Of a DNA stretch of 64,000 nucleotides, positions 33,648 to 41,335 are shown in pieces. The translations under genes were made by a program, and so were the position numbers. Each line of letters begins with the position of its first letter. Positions within the stretch are counted from its first letter, which is position 1. The DNA lies in the NCBI GenBank assembly GCA_964637835.1, contig CAZWYF010000005.1, forward strand, positions 92,869 through 156,868, read 5' to 3'. The notes under the pieces were generated by a model. That model saw only the letters and a program-made list of their open reading frames with translations, made no database searches and had not been told where the DNA came from. This stretch comes from Glo-17 sp964637835 (GTDB lineage: Bacteria > Krumholzibacteriota > Krumholzibacteriia > LZORAL124-64-63).

Positions 33648-34035
33648 CGCGAGGACGTCTCCGGGGCGAAGAAGAGCAACGGCGACGAGATCATACCCGG
33701 CCTGCGGGGATTCATCGGCCGCTGACCGGGCGGCTTGACCTCCGTCGCGGCGCCATGGTGGACCGGTGGCGATCGCGGGGGCGATCCCGGGGGCGTCCGC
33801 GACCCGTCCCGCNNNNNNNNNNNNNNNNNNNNNNNNNNNNNNNNNNNNNNNNNNNNNNNNNNNNNNNNNNNNNNNNNNNNNNNNNNNNNNNNNNNNNNNN
33901 NNNNNNNNNNNNCCGGCAACCGCGCCAGACGCGGTCCGGCGCGGTCCGGCCGCTGGCGACCTCCCTGGCTCCCGTGTTGCGTGTGCGTGTGACCCGATCG
34001 TGGCCGGCAACGCCCACGCCCAAGGGAGGCGCATC
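33648..34035. other. Non-coding stretch with assembly gap
   Basis: 388 bp between the divergent histidine kinase and Rho_N-tailed genes, including 100 N at 33813-33912. The left flank repeats ggcgat/gggggcg words and the right flank has gcgccagacgcggtccggcgcggtcc, both low-complexity GC. No gene or clear promoter is visible; sequence is missing. Confidence 0.7.
33813..33912. other. Assembly gap (100 N)
   Basis: Conventional N run of unknown length in the intergenic region, flanked by short GC-rich repeats. Confidence 0.98.
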
Positions 34036-34434
34036 ATGTCCCACACCCGCCGTTTCGCCGTCGCCACCGCCCTGGCGGCCTCGCGGATCGTTCCGGAGGG
34101 CACGCCGGTCCTCGGCTCGCTCGTCCGCACCGGTCTGATGACCTTCACCGCCGGGGCCGCCCTGGCCTACGCCTTCACGGCCCTGGCCCGGGATGCCGAC
34201 CTGGGCGTCGCCGGCAAGGCGACCGGGGCCCGGGACGCCGGTGCGAACGCCGGTGCGAACGCCGGTGCGAACGCCGGACCGGATGCCAGTGCGGACGCCG
34301 GACCGGACGCCGGACCGGACTACGAGGAACTCACCCGGGACGACCTCTACCGCATCGCCCAGGAGCTGGACGTGAGCGGCCGCTCGCGCCTGAGCAAGCG
34401 CGAACTCATCGCCGCCATCCGGGCCTGCCGCTGA
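34036..34434 (+). CDS. Small protein: hydrophobic segment, repeat linker, Rho_N/SAP-like domain
   Basis: A 132-residue protein. A moderately hydrophobic segment at about 25-55 (G-L-M-T-F-T-A-G-A-A-L-A-Y-A-F) may insert in the membrane. A linker made of seven 4-residue units of the form A-G-A-N / A-G-P-D covers about 68-95. The last 34 residues, E-L-T-R-D-D-L-Y-R-I-A-Q-E-L then L-S-K-R-E-L-I-A-A-I-R, match the Rho N-terminal / SAP helix-extended-helix fold that binds nucleic acid. GGGAGG precedes ATG 34036 by 7 nt. It converges on the YtxH gene. It may be a membrane-tethered nucleic-acid binder; that is inference. Confidence 0.72.
   Translation: MSHTRRFAVATALAASRIVPEGTPVLGSLVRTGLMTFTAGAALAYAFTALARDADLGVAGKATGARDAGANAGANAGANAGPDASADAGPDAGPDYEELTRDDLYRIAQELDVSGRSRLSKRELIAAIRACR
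34237..34320 (+). repeat. 12-nt in-frame tandem repeat (A-G-A-N / A-G-P-D units)
   Basis: Seven 12-nt units: three identical gccggtgcgaac copies followed by four gccggaccggac-type copies. Located in the linker of the Rho_N-tailed protein. Confidence 0.93.
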
Positions 34435-34439
34435 CGGCG

Positions 34440-34778
34440 TCACTGCCCGCGCGCTTCCTGCCGCCGCAGCTCCTTGCGGTACGTGTCGCGGGCCTCCTCG
34501 GCGGCCTCCTTCACCGCGTCGAGCTGGCTCTGCGCCGTCTCGGTCACGTCATGAACCTGCTCCTTGACGGTGCCGCCCACGTCCGAGGCGCGATCGCGGG
34601 CCTCGGCCGAGACCTCGCGGACCTTCTCCTCGCCCTTCTCCTGCAGGTCCGTCGCGGTCTCGCGGAGCTGGCGCCGCGTCTCCTCGCCGCTGCGCGGGGC
34701 GAGCAGGAGGGCGGCCAGGCCGCCGGCGGCGGCGCCGAGGACGAAGGCCATCACGGTGTTGTCACTGTTCGAGGACAT
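34440..34778 (-). CDS. YtxH-domain protein
   Basis: A 112-residue small protein with the YtxH signature: one N-terminal helix F-V-L-G-A-A-A-G-G-L-A-A-L-L-L-A-P-R-S-G-E-E-T-R, followed by a long charged amphipathic coil rich in Glu, Arg and Ala. YtxH proteins are general-stress, membrane-anchored proteins of unknown mechanism. AGGAGA lies upstream of the ATG. The DUF948 gene lies 80 bp upstream on the same strand; that pairing is common and suggests joint expression. Confidence 0.87.
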   Translation of the reverse strand: MSSNSDNTVMAFVLGAAAGGLAALLLAPRSGEETRRQLRETATDLQEKGEEKVREVSAEARDRASDVGGTVKEQVHDVTETAQSQLDAVKEAAEEARDTYRKELRRQEARGQ

Positions 34779-34858
34779 GCGAGTCTCCTGGCTGGGGTGA
34801 ACGGGATCGGTTGCCGCACCGGCCCGCGCCGGCGCCGGCGCCCACCGCTGCGGGCGCG

Positions 34859-35245
34859 CTAGCGCCCGCGATTGGCCGCCTTGAGCACCTGCAGGCCGGC
34901 CCGGGCGCCGGAGACGGCCGCCCGGTAGCGGGCCGGGACCTCGAGCTCCTCGAGGTCGTGGATCAGATCGAGGACCACGCGGCGCGACTCGTCCGAGACG
35001 TCCGACACGTTGGTCGCCACGTGGCGGGACGCCTCGGTGACGCGCTGCAGTTCCCCCAGCTCCGCCTCGAGGCTCTCCAGCACGGCGCGGACCTGGGGTT
35101 CGAGCGCGCCGAGGCGACGGCTGGTCGCGGCGATGTCGTCCGCGGCCGCGCTGAAGCGCGGGATCGCGCGGGCGACCATCACCACCAGGACGATGGCCGC
35201 GATGGTCAACAGCAGGAGCAGGACTTCACCCAGGGAAAACGTCAT
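34859..35245 (-). CDS. DUF948-like membrane-anchored coiled-coil protein
   Basis: A 128-residue protein with one N-terminal hydrophobic helix (L-G-E-V-L-L-L-L-L-T-I-A-A-I-V-L-V-V-M-V), then a helical region with heptad-like Leu/Val spacing (L-E-P-Q-V-R-A-V-L-E-S-L-E-A-E-L). This matches the DUF948 pattern of stress-linked envelope proteins that sit beside YtxH genes. ATG 35245 follows a GGAAGAG-like sequence. It is divergent from MgtC. Confidence 0.72.
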   Translation of the reverse strand: MTFSLGEVLLLLLTIAAIVLVVMVARAIPRFSAAADDIAATSRRLGALEPQVRAVLESLEAELGELQRVTEASRHVATNVSDVSDESRRVVLDLIHDLEELEVPARYRAAVSGARAGLQVLKAANRGR

Positions 35246-35461
35246 GGCGTATGCTCTTCCGGCTCGGCCCGCGGGGACGGGCCAGGAGGAACGTGGCGTC
35301 CACATACCGACCATAGGCACAGCGCGGCGAGCCGCCATGGGGTGGTCGGTGCGGCGGGCCTCCGGTTGCCGGTTCCGGGAGCCGGGTCTTGCGTTGGTCA
35401 TGGGAGCGCGGCGGTTCCGGCGGTCAGGCTCGGAGCGCCGTGCCAGAACCGAGGTTGCGAC

Positions 35462-35980
35462 GTGTTCGACCAGCTCGATATCGACGGCGCCAAGGCGATC
35501 TCCCATCTCGTGCACCTGGCCATCGCCTACGTCCTGGCCCTGCCCATCGGCTGGGACCGCGAGGCCCGCGCCCGCAGCGCCGGCGTCCGCACGTTCCCGC
35601 TGGTGGCGGTGGGCGCCTGCGCCTACATGCTCGCGGGGCTGCACTTCCTCGGCGCCTCGGCCGACGCCCATGCCCGCGTGATCTACGGCATCGTCACCGG
35701 CATCGGCTTCATCGGCGGCGGCGCCATCCTCAAGCAGGACGACGGCGTCACCGGCACCGCCACGGCGGCGAGCATCTGGAGCACCGGCGCCGTCGGCATC
35801 GCCGTGGCCGTGGACCGGCTGGAGATCGCCGTCCTGGTGTCCGCCGTCAACTACCTGACCCTGCGGTTCGGCCGCCGACTGAAGCACCAGGCGGCGCGGC
35901 AGCGCGACCATGCCGGCGGTGACGACCCCGCCGCCGGTCCCCGGTCAGCTCCGGAGGAGGGCCATCATGGTCCCCGATGA
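35462..35980 (+). CDS. MgtC/SapB family membrane protein
   Basis: A 172-residue protein with the MgtC N-terminal membrane domain: I-G-W-D-R-E-A-R-A-R-S-A-G-V-R-T-F-P-L-V-A-V-G, then G-I-V-T-G-I-G-F-I-G-G-G-A-I-L-K and A-A-S-I-W-S-T-G-A-V-G. The family is linked to Mg2+-limited growth, acid stress and membrane-potential control. No C-terminal cytosolic ACT-like domain is present, so this is the short form. GTG 35462 has GAGG 7 nt upstream. Its end overlaps the AI-2E family gene by 14 nt. Confidence 0.88.
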   Translation: MFDQLDIDGAKAISHLVHLAIAYVLALPIGWDREARARSAGVRTFPLVAVGACAYMLAGLHFLGASADAHARVIYGIVTGIGFIGGGAILKQDDGVTGTATAASIWSTGAVGIAVAVDRLEIAVLVSAVNYLTLRFGRRLKHQAARQRDHAGGDDPAAGPRSAPEEGHHGPR

Positions 35981-37061
35981 ATCGACGCGCCGGGAGTTCG
36001 CCTGGCGGCTTGGTCTGACCATCACGGGCGTGGCCTGCCTGGCGGCGGCTGCGGCCCTGCTCATCTCCGCGGCCAGCGTGCTGCTGCTGGTCTTCGCCGG
36101 CATCCTGGTGGCGGTGCTGCTGCGTGGCTGCGCCGACGCGATCGCCGGCCACACGCCGCTGAGGCCCGGCTGGTCGCTGGCGCTGTTCCTGGGCCTCGTG
36201 ATCGGCCTGATCGTGGCCGCGGGCGCCGTGATCATCCCCGCATCGGTGACCGAGTTCTCCCAGCTCGGCAGCGAGATCGCCACGTCGCTGGACGAGCTCG
36301 AGCGGTCGCTCTCGGAGCGGTCCTGGGGGCGGGAACTGCTGGGCATGATGCCCGAGATGCCCGACCTCCGCGGCCGCTTCGATGACGCCATCGGCCGCGC
36401 TCGCGGCTTCTTCTCCACCACCTTCGGTGGCCTGGCCAGCCTCTTCGTGATGCTCTTCATCGGCCTGTACCTCGCGGCCTCGCCCGGGACGTACACGATG
36501 GGGCTCGTGCGGCTGTTTCCCGATCGCCTCCACGTGCGCGTGCGCCAGGTCCTGCTCGAGCTGCAGGTCTCGCTCTGGCGCTGGCTTCTGGGCCGGCTGG
36601 TGGGCATCCTGGTGGTGGGGCTGCTCACGTGGATCGGCCTGCTGATCCTCGGCCTGCCGCTGGCCATGCCGCTGGCGCTGCTGGCCGCCGTGCTGGCCTT
36701 CGTGCCCAACCTGGGCCCCGTGCTCGCGGTGCTGCCGGCACTGGTGCTGGGACTGGTCCAGGGGGTGGGCACGGTGCTATGGGTGATGGTGCTCTACAGC
36801 GCGGTGCAGGCCTTCGAGACCTACCTCATCACGCCGCTGGTGGCGCGCCGGGTGGTCTCGCTGCCGCCGGTGCTGACCATCGTGGTGCAGATCGTCATGG
36901 GCATGTACTTCGGCATCCTCGGCCTGCTGCTGGCCGGGCCCATGGCGGTGGTGGTGATGGTCCTCGTCCAGATGGTCTACCTCAAGGGCGTCCTCGGTCG
37001 TCCCATCGAGTCGCGGGCCGATGGCCGCGCCCTCGGGGACGACCCCGCCGACGCCGGTTGA
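35967..37061 (+). CDS. AI-2E family transporter
   Basis: A 364-residue inner-membrane protein with about eight helices. Family marks include L-R-P-G-W-S-L-A-L-F-L-G early, L-L-A-A-V-L-A-F-V-P-N-L-G-P-V-L-A-V-L-P near 245 and the final L-V-Q-M-V-Y-L-K. Members export autoinducer-2 or act as Na+/H+ antiporters, so the substrate is open. GGAGGAGG precedes ATG 35967, and the overlap with MgtC argues for one operon. Confidence 0.9.
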   Translation: MVPDESTRREFAWRLGLTITGVACLAAAAALLISAASVLLLVFAGILVAVLLRGCADAIAGHTPLRPGWSLALFLGLVIGLIVAAGAVIIPASVTEFSQLGSEIATSLDELERSLSERSWGRELLGMMPEMPDLRGRFDDAIGRARGFFSTTFGGLASLFVMLFIGLYLAASPGTYTMGLVRLFPDRLHVRVRQVLLELQVSLWRWLLGRLVGILVVGLLTWIGLLILGLPLAMPLALLAAVLAFVPNLGPVLAVLPALVLGLVQGVGTVLWVMVLYSAVQAFETYLITPLVARRVVSLPPVLTIVVQIVMGMYFGILGLLLAGPMAVVVMVLVQMVYLKGVLGRPIESRADGRALGDDPADAG

Positions 37062-37191
37062 CCCGGCTGGCGACCATCCCGCCGCAGATTCCTGCTTGCC
37101 GAGCCAGGCTGTCGCGGGCCAGGATCCTCCATCGCTGAATACCCGTGTCCAGGCGCGGGTACTCCGATCGCCTTCAGCGGATGGAGTCGTG

Positions 37192-37698
37192 ATGGATCTA
37201 CCCACTTCCCTGATCTGGTTCCTGGCCGGACTGCTCCTGATCCTCCTGGAGTTCGCCGCTCCCGGCGTGATCGTGGTCTTCTTCGGCGTCGGCGCGTGGC
37301 TCGTGGCGCTCACCACCTGGATGGGCCTGACGCCGGGGATCGCCTCGCAGCTGCTGGTCTGGGCCATCGCGTCGGTGGCCATGCTGCTCATGCTGCGGGG
37401 CCGAATCGCCTCGCGCTTCCACGGCTTCGAGGCCGATGCGCAGGATCCCGCCATCAATCTGGACGAGTATGCCGGCCGCGAGGTCCGCGTCACCCGTGAC
37501 ATCGCCCCCGGCCATCGCGAGGGCCGGGTGGAGTTCAAGGGCGCCGAGTGGACCGCCGTGGCCCCGATGCCCATCGCCGCCGGCCGCCTCGCCATGATCG
37601 AGCGGGCCGACGGCCTGACCCTCCATGTGCGGCCGGTGAGGACCGCCAGCGACCATTCCAGCCCCGCCGCTCCGGGCGGCGATCGACAGGGAGCGTGA
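37192..37698 (+). CDS. NfeD-family membrane protein
   Basis: A 168-residue short-form NfeD protein. Two hydrophobic stretches (L-L-L-I-L-L-E-F-A-A-P-G-V-I-V and L-L-V-W-A-I-A-S-V-A-M-L-L) are followed by the C-terminal OB-fold with Y-A-G-R-E-V and V-E-F-K-G-A-E-W-T-A. NfeD partners stomatin-like SPFH proteins in membrane quality control. The next gene, 1 bp downstream, is exactly such a protein, which supports the call. Confidence 0.9.
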   Translation: MDLPTSLIWFLAGLLLILLEFAAPGVIVVFFGVGAWLVALTTWMGLTPGIASQLLVWAIASVAMLLMLRGRIASRFHGFEADAQDPAINLDEYAGREVRVTRDIAPGHREGRVEFKGAEWTAVAPMPIAAGRLAMIERADGLTLHVRPVRTASDHSSPAAPGGDRQGA

Positions 37699-37699
37699 C

Positions 37700-38623
37700 A
37701 TGATCGGAACCATCGTCGCCGCGGGTCTCGCGGTCTTCGCCATCGTCACCATCATCCAGACCGCGCGGGTGGTCCCGCAGAAGCAGGCGTTCATCGTCGA
37801 GCGCCTGGGCAAGTATTCCAAGACCCTCAACGCCGGTTTCCACCTGCTGGTGCCGTTCCTCGACCGGGTGGCCTACAAGCACTCGCTCAAGGAGACCGCC
37901 GTGGACGTGCCGCCGCAGATGTGCATCACCAAGGACAACATCGCCGTGGAGGTGGACGGCGTGCTCTACCTGCAGGTGATGGACGCGGTGGGCGCCAGCT
38001 ACGGCATCGAGGACTACCTCTTCGCCAGCACGCAGCTCGCCCAGACCACCATGCGTTCGGAGATCGGCAAGCTGGAGCTGGACAAGACCTTCGAGGAGCG
38101 CGAGGCCATCAACGGCGCCATCATCCAGGCCGTGGACAAGGCCAGCGACCCCTGGGGCGTGAAGGTGACGCGCTACGAGATCAAGAACATCCACCCGCCG
38201 CAGACGGTGCGCGACGCCCTGGAGAAGCAGATGCGGGCCGAGCGCGAGAAGCGGGCCGCCATCGCCGAGTCGGAGGGCCAGCGCCAGGCCAAGATCAACG
38301 TGGCCGAGGGCGAGAAGCAGCAGGCCATCGAGCTGTCACTGGGCGAGAAGATGAAGCGCATCAACGAGGCCGAGGGCCGCGCCCGCGAGATCGAGATGGT
38401 GGCCGTCGCCACGGCCGAGGGCATCCGCAAGATCGCCGCGGCCATCCAGGACCCCGGCGGCGCCGACGCGGTGAACCTGCGCGTGGCCGAGCAGTACATC
38501 GGCGAGTTCGGCAACCTCGCCCGCGAGACCAACACCGTCATCCTGCCCGCGAATCTCTCGGACATCGGCGGCATGGTGGCCGCGGCCACCAAGCTCATCG
38601 ACGCCACGAAGCGGCCGGCCTGA
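37700..38623 (+). CDS. SPFH/band-7 stomatin-like protein
   Basis: A 307-residue membrane-anchored scaffold. One N-terminal helix (I-V-A-A-G-L-A-V-F-A-I-V) is followed by the SPFH domain: V-P-Q-K-Q-A-F-I-V-E-R-L-G-K-Y, then M-R-S-E-I-G-K-L-E-L-D-K-T-F-E-E-R. A long Glu/Ala/Arg coiled coil (Q-A-K-I-N-V-A-E-G-E-K-Q-Q) closes it. Bacterial stomatins oligomerise in membrane microdomains and are stabilised with NfeD. GGGAG precedes the ATG. Confidence 0.95.
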   Translation: MIGTIVAAGLAVFAIVTIIQTARVVPQKQAFIVERLGKYSKTLNAGFHLLVPFLDRVAYKHSLKETAVDVPPQMCITKDNIAVEVDGVLYLQVMDAVGASYGIEDYLFASTQLAQTTMRSEIGKLELDKTFEEREAINGAIIQAVDKASDPWGVKVTRYEIKNIHPPQTVRDALEKQMRAEREKRAAIAESEGQRQAKINVAEGEKQQAIELSLGEKMKRINEAEGRAREIEMVAVATAEGIRKIAAAIQDPGGADAVNLRVAEQYIGEFGNLARETNTVILPANLSDIGGMVAAATKLIDATKRPA

Positions 38624-38632
38624 CGGCCAGGA

Positions 38633-39727
38633 TCACGGTGACCAGCGGTGCGGCTCGCACCGGGCCAGGACGCCGTCCAGCTCCGCGCTTCCAGGGCCGG
38701 ACAGCAGGAAGGCGTCGCGGAGCGCGGCCCGCAGGCCCGCCGCCTCCAGGTCCTTGAAGAGGTGGTCGTCGTCGGCGAGGAAGAGCTCGCTCCGCGGCAG
38801 GATGGTCGCCAGGTCCTGCTGCGTGCGCCAGTCCACGGGCTGGTCCCAGCGTCCGGCGAGCAGGAAGACCTCGGCGTCGACGGCGGCCAGCCGGTCCACG
38901 GCGAACTCCGGCGTGGGGATGGCGCCGGCCGCATGGGCCTCGAACAGCGGGCGCGCCAGGGCCGCGGCCATCTCCAGGGTCGGGTGGAACCGGGGGCCAT
39001 CGGGGTCCACCGCCGCCAGGGCGGGCCAGTAGAACTCGAACATGCGCACGGCCACCGCCACGCCCTCGCCGCCGGAGACCAGCGCGTGGACCGCGTCCAC
39101 CTGGTAGCGCTCGCAGGCGCCGTCGAGGGTCTTCCGGTCGCCACGCCCGATCGCCTCCACCAGGGCCGCCCGGGCGCAGTGCTCGCCATACCGCGTCAGG
39201 TACTCCTGCACCAGCATGCCGCCCCCCGAACCGCCGGTGATCAGGATCCGCGCGTCCTCGCCCAGCAGGTGGCGCCGGACCGCATCGATGTCCCCGCACC
39301 ACTGGCGGCTGCCGAACACGCGCGCGGCCTGCGGCCAGTCCACCGACCCGTCATCGCCAGTGACCAGGGCCACCAGCTCGTCGGAGATGATCCGCCCCGG
39401 GATGCCCACCACGTTGACGTCGCCGCCGCAGGTGCGGGCGGCCACCTGCGCCACGCGGCCGGGGCGGATGAAGAACTGCTGCCCGTCGGCCACCGCGAAC
39501 ACCGTGGGTCGGGTGGCATCGAAGGGTCCAGCCAGCAGGCAGATGAGCGTCCAGGTGCCGGCCGCGGGCCGGTCGTGGTCCACCGGGACGACGATCTCGA
39601 CCACCTGCTCGCCGGTCGCGTTCGCGGCGGTGGCGTCCACGTCCGCCGCCGCCGGCGGCGGTCCGGCGAGGAGGGCCAGCAGGATCGGCAGGGCGGTGGC
39701 GCAGGGCCTGGTCGCGACAGGGGCCAT
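38633..39727 (-). CDS. Secreted alpha/beta-hydrolase-like protein
   Basis: A 364-residue exported protein with a signal peptide ending A-A-A near residue 28. The nucleophile elbow is I-T-G-G-S-G-G-G-M-L with Ser167. A G-G-D-V-N-V-V-G-I-P-G-R block lies upstream, and D-D-D-H-L-F near 325 could supply the acid and His. The region 50-75 looks like a strand-rich N-terminal part. Likely an esterase or peptidase in the periplasm; the substrate is unknown. It converges with the stomatin gene, 9 bp away. Confidence 0.75.
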   Translation of the reverse strand: MAPVATRPCATALPILLALLAGPPPAAADVDATAANATGEQVVEIVVPVDHDRPAAGTWTLICLLAGPFDATRPTVFAVADGQQFFIRPGRVAQVAARTCGGDVNVVGIPGRIISDELVALVTGDDGSVDWPQAARVFGSRQWCGDIDAVRRHLLGEDARILITGGSGGGMLVQEYLTRYGEHCARAALVEAIGRGDRKTLDGACERYQVDAVHALVSGGEGVAVAVRMFEFYWPALAAVDPDGPRFHPTLEMAAALARPLFEAHAAGAIPTPEFAVDRLAAVDAEVFLLAGRWDQPVDWRTQQDLATILPRSELFLADDDHLFKDLEAAGLRAALRDAFLLSGPGSAELDGVLARCEPHRWSP

Positions 39728-39822
39728 GGGGCATCTCCAGTCTGGCCGCCGGGGCGCGGCCTGGGGGTCCGGGGCGACCCCCCGAGAACGGAGACATCAC
39801 GGCGAGGGTTGCAGCCGGCTGC

Positions 39823-40401
39823 TCAGATCGCCGGACCGGAGTCGCCGGCGAGCGTGGGCAGCGCCCCGGCTGGCAGGTCGTCCAGCCGCGGCGCCTCGCG
39901 GTCGCGGTCGGAGAGGATGGGATCGCCCGTCAGTGGCCAGTCGATGCCCACGGCGGGATCGTCCCAGCGAAGCGAGCGCTCGTGATCCGGCGCGTAGAAC
40001 TCGGTGCACTTGTAGGCCAGCAGGGCGTGCTCGCTGAGCACCACGTAGCCGTGGGCCAGGCCGGCCGGGATCCAGAACTGGTGCCGGTTGTCGGCCGACA
40101 GTCGCGCGCCGGCCCACTGGCGGAAGGTGGGGGAGTCCGGACGGATGTCCACCGCCACGTCGAAGACCTCGCCCTCGAGCACGTGCACCAGCTTGCCCTG
40201 GGCGCGGGGGTGCTGGAAGTGCAGGCCGCGCAGGACGCCACGGCGGGAGCGGGCCAGGTTGTCCTGCACGAACGTGCCGGGCAGGCCGGCCTCCAGGTAG
40301 CGGTCGCAGTGCCAGGTCTCGAGGAAGAACCCGCGAGCATCGCCGAAGACGCGGGGCTCGATGATCAGGACGCCAGCGATGGCCGTGGTGCGGACGTTCA
40401 T
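39823..40401 (-). CDS. rfbC: dTDP-4-dehydrorhamnose 3,5-epimerase
   Basis: A 192-residue cupin-fold epimerase of the dTDP-L-rhamnose pathway. Family marks are all present: V-F-G-D-A-R-G-F-F-L-E-T-W, V-Q-D-N-L-A-R-S, V-L-R-G-L-H-F-Q (base His), F-D-V-A-V-D-I-R and W-I-P-A-G-L-A-H-G-Y. I chose ATG 40401, where the family normally starts. The other rhamnose genes (rfbA, B, D) are not nearby, so it is a single-gene locus here. It supplies rhamnose for surface polysaccharide. Confidence 0.94.
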   Translation of the reverse strand: MNVRTTAIAGVLIIEPRVFGDARGFFLETWHCDRYLEAGLPGTFVQDNLARSRRGVLRGLHFQHPRAQGKLVHVLEGEVFDVAVDIRPDSPTFRQWAGARLSADNRHQFWIPAGLAHGYVVLSEHALLAYKCTEFYAPDHERSLRWDDPAVGIDWPLTGDPILSDRDREAPRLDDLPAGALPTLAGDSGPAI

Positions 40402-40522
40402 GGGTGATCTCTCCGTTGTAGCCAGGGGACGACCCCTGGCAAGTAACCATTTGGCCGGCGTTTCCGCCATCGCGGCCGGTCGCGGCGACGGCGCGGCCAT
40501 GGCGAGCGGACGCGCCGCCGGC

Positions 40523-41068
40523 TCAGCCCGTGCGCGCGGCCCGGGCCGAGGTCAGGCCCAGGATGATGCCGAGGACCACCGACCACACCGCCGCCAGCCC
40601 GATCTGCAGGTCGCGCGGCAGGCTGAAGGTGACGGTGTGGGCGGGGATCCAGAACCAGATCAGCGTCCACCACGCGCGCTGAATGCCGGCGAAGCCACGC
40701 CGGCGCAGGATCAGGTTGTCCTCCCAGCGGTGGAAGGCCATCATCTGCGGCCCGAAGAACAGGTTGGTCAGCACCGAGGCGAGCGCCGCGTAGCCCACAC
40801 CGCCGCCGAGCACCGCGGGCAGCAGGCCATGATCCACGAGGGCGTGGGCGCCGCCCTTCATCAGCGCGAAGCCGTACTTGATCACCACGCCGAGCACCGC
40901 CCAGGCGACCACCTTCCAGCCCAGCTGGACCATGGTGCAGGGCAGGCCGCCGATGCGGCGCCGGCCCACCCAGTGGGCGATCACCTCGCCCAGGGTGCCC
41001 AGGACGGCGAAGTGCAGGGCGGCGGACAGCAGGGGGTTGGCGGCGACCCAGGCGGTGTAGGCGGACAT
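40523..41068 (-). CDS. Four-helix integral membrane protein, family uncertain
   Basis: A 181-residue protein with about four hydrophobic segments and no signal peptide. It starts Y-T-A-W-V-A-A-N-P-L-L-S and has conserved-looking W-W-T-L-I-W-F-W-I-P-A-H-T-V-T-F-S-L-P near 145, ending with a helix L-A-A-V-W-S-V-V-L-G-I-I-L-G-L. The arrangement recalls Mpv17/PMP22-type proteins, but I do not see enough to claim that family. GAGGTG precedes ATG 41068. No functional link to RfbC or the kinase is evident. Confidence 0.7.
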   Translation of the reverse strand: MSAYTAWVAANPLLSAALHFAVLGTLGEVIAHWVGRRRIGGLPCTMVQLGWKVVAWAVLGVVIKYGFALMKGGAHALVDHGLLPAVLGGGVGYAALASVLTNLFFGPQMMAFHRWEDNLILRRRGFAGIQRAWWTLIWFWIPAHTVTFSLPRDLQIGLAAVWSVVLGIILGLTSARAARTG

Positions 41069-41335
41069 GCGGCACCTCGGCGGCTGGAGTGGTGACGGGC
41101 CGCGCGAGGCGGCGGCCATAAGTAGGCACCTGACCGCCGCCGGGACAAGGTCGCCGCCTGTCGGCCGGTCGGCCCGGCCCGCGAGGTAGGGCGGTTCCAG
41201 GCTGGCGCGCCGACGCCGTCCGGCGTATGATCGAGGGGCAGGTGCGGCGGCGTCCGCGCCGCCTGCCGCCCGTCGATGCTCACCCTGCCTGCCGGCCGCC
41301 CGACGGCCGCGGCGCCCCCGGCTCCGGGAGCCCTC

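Noticed and set aside
33648..34148. Longer N-terminus of the histidine kinase through the N gap
   Set aside because: It would read through unknown sequence; ATG 33647 already gives a complete sensor.
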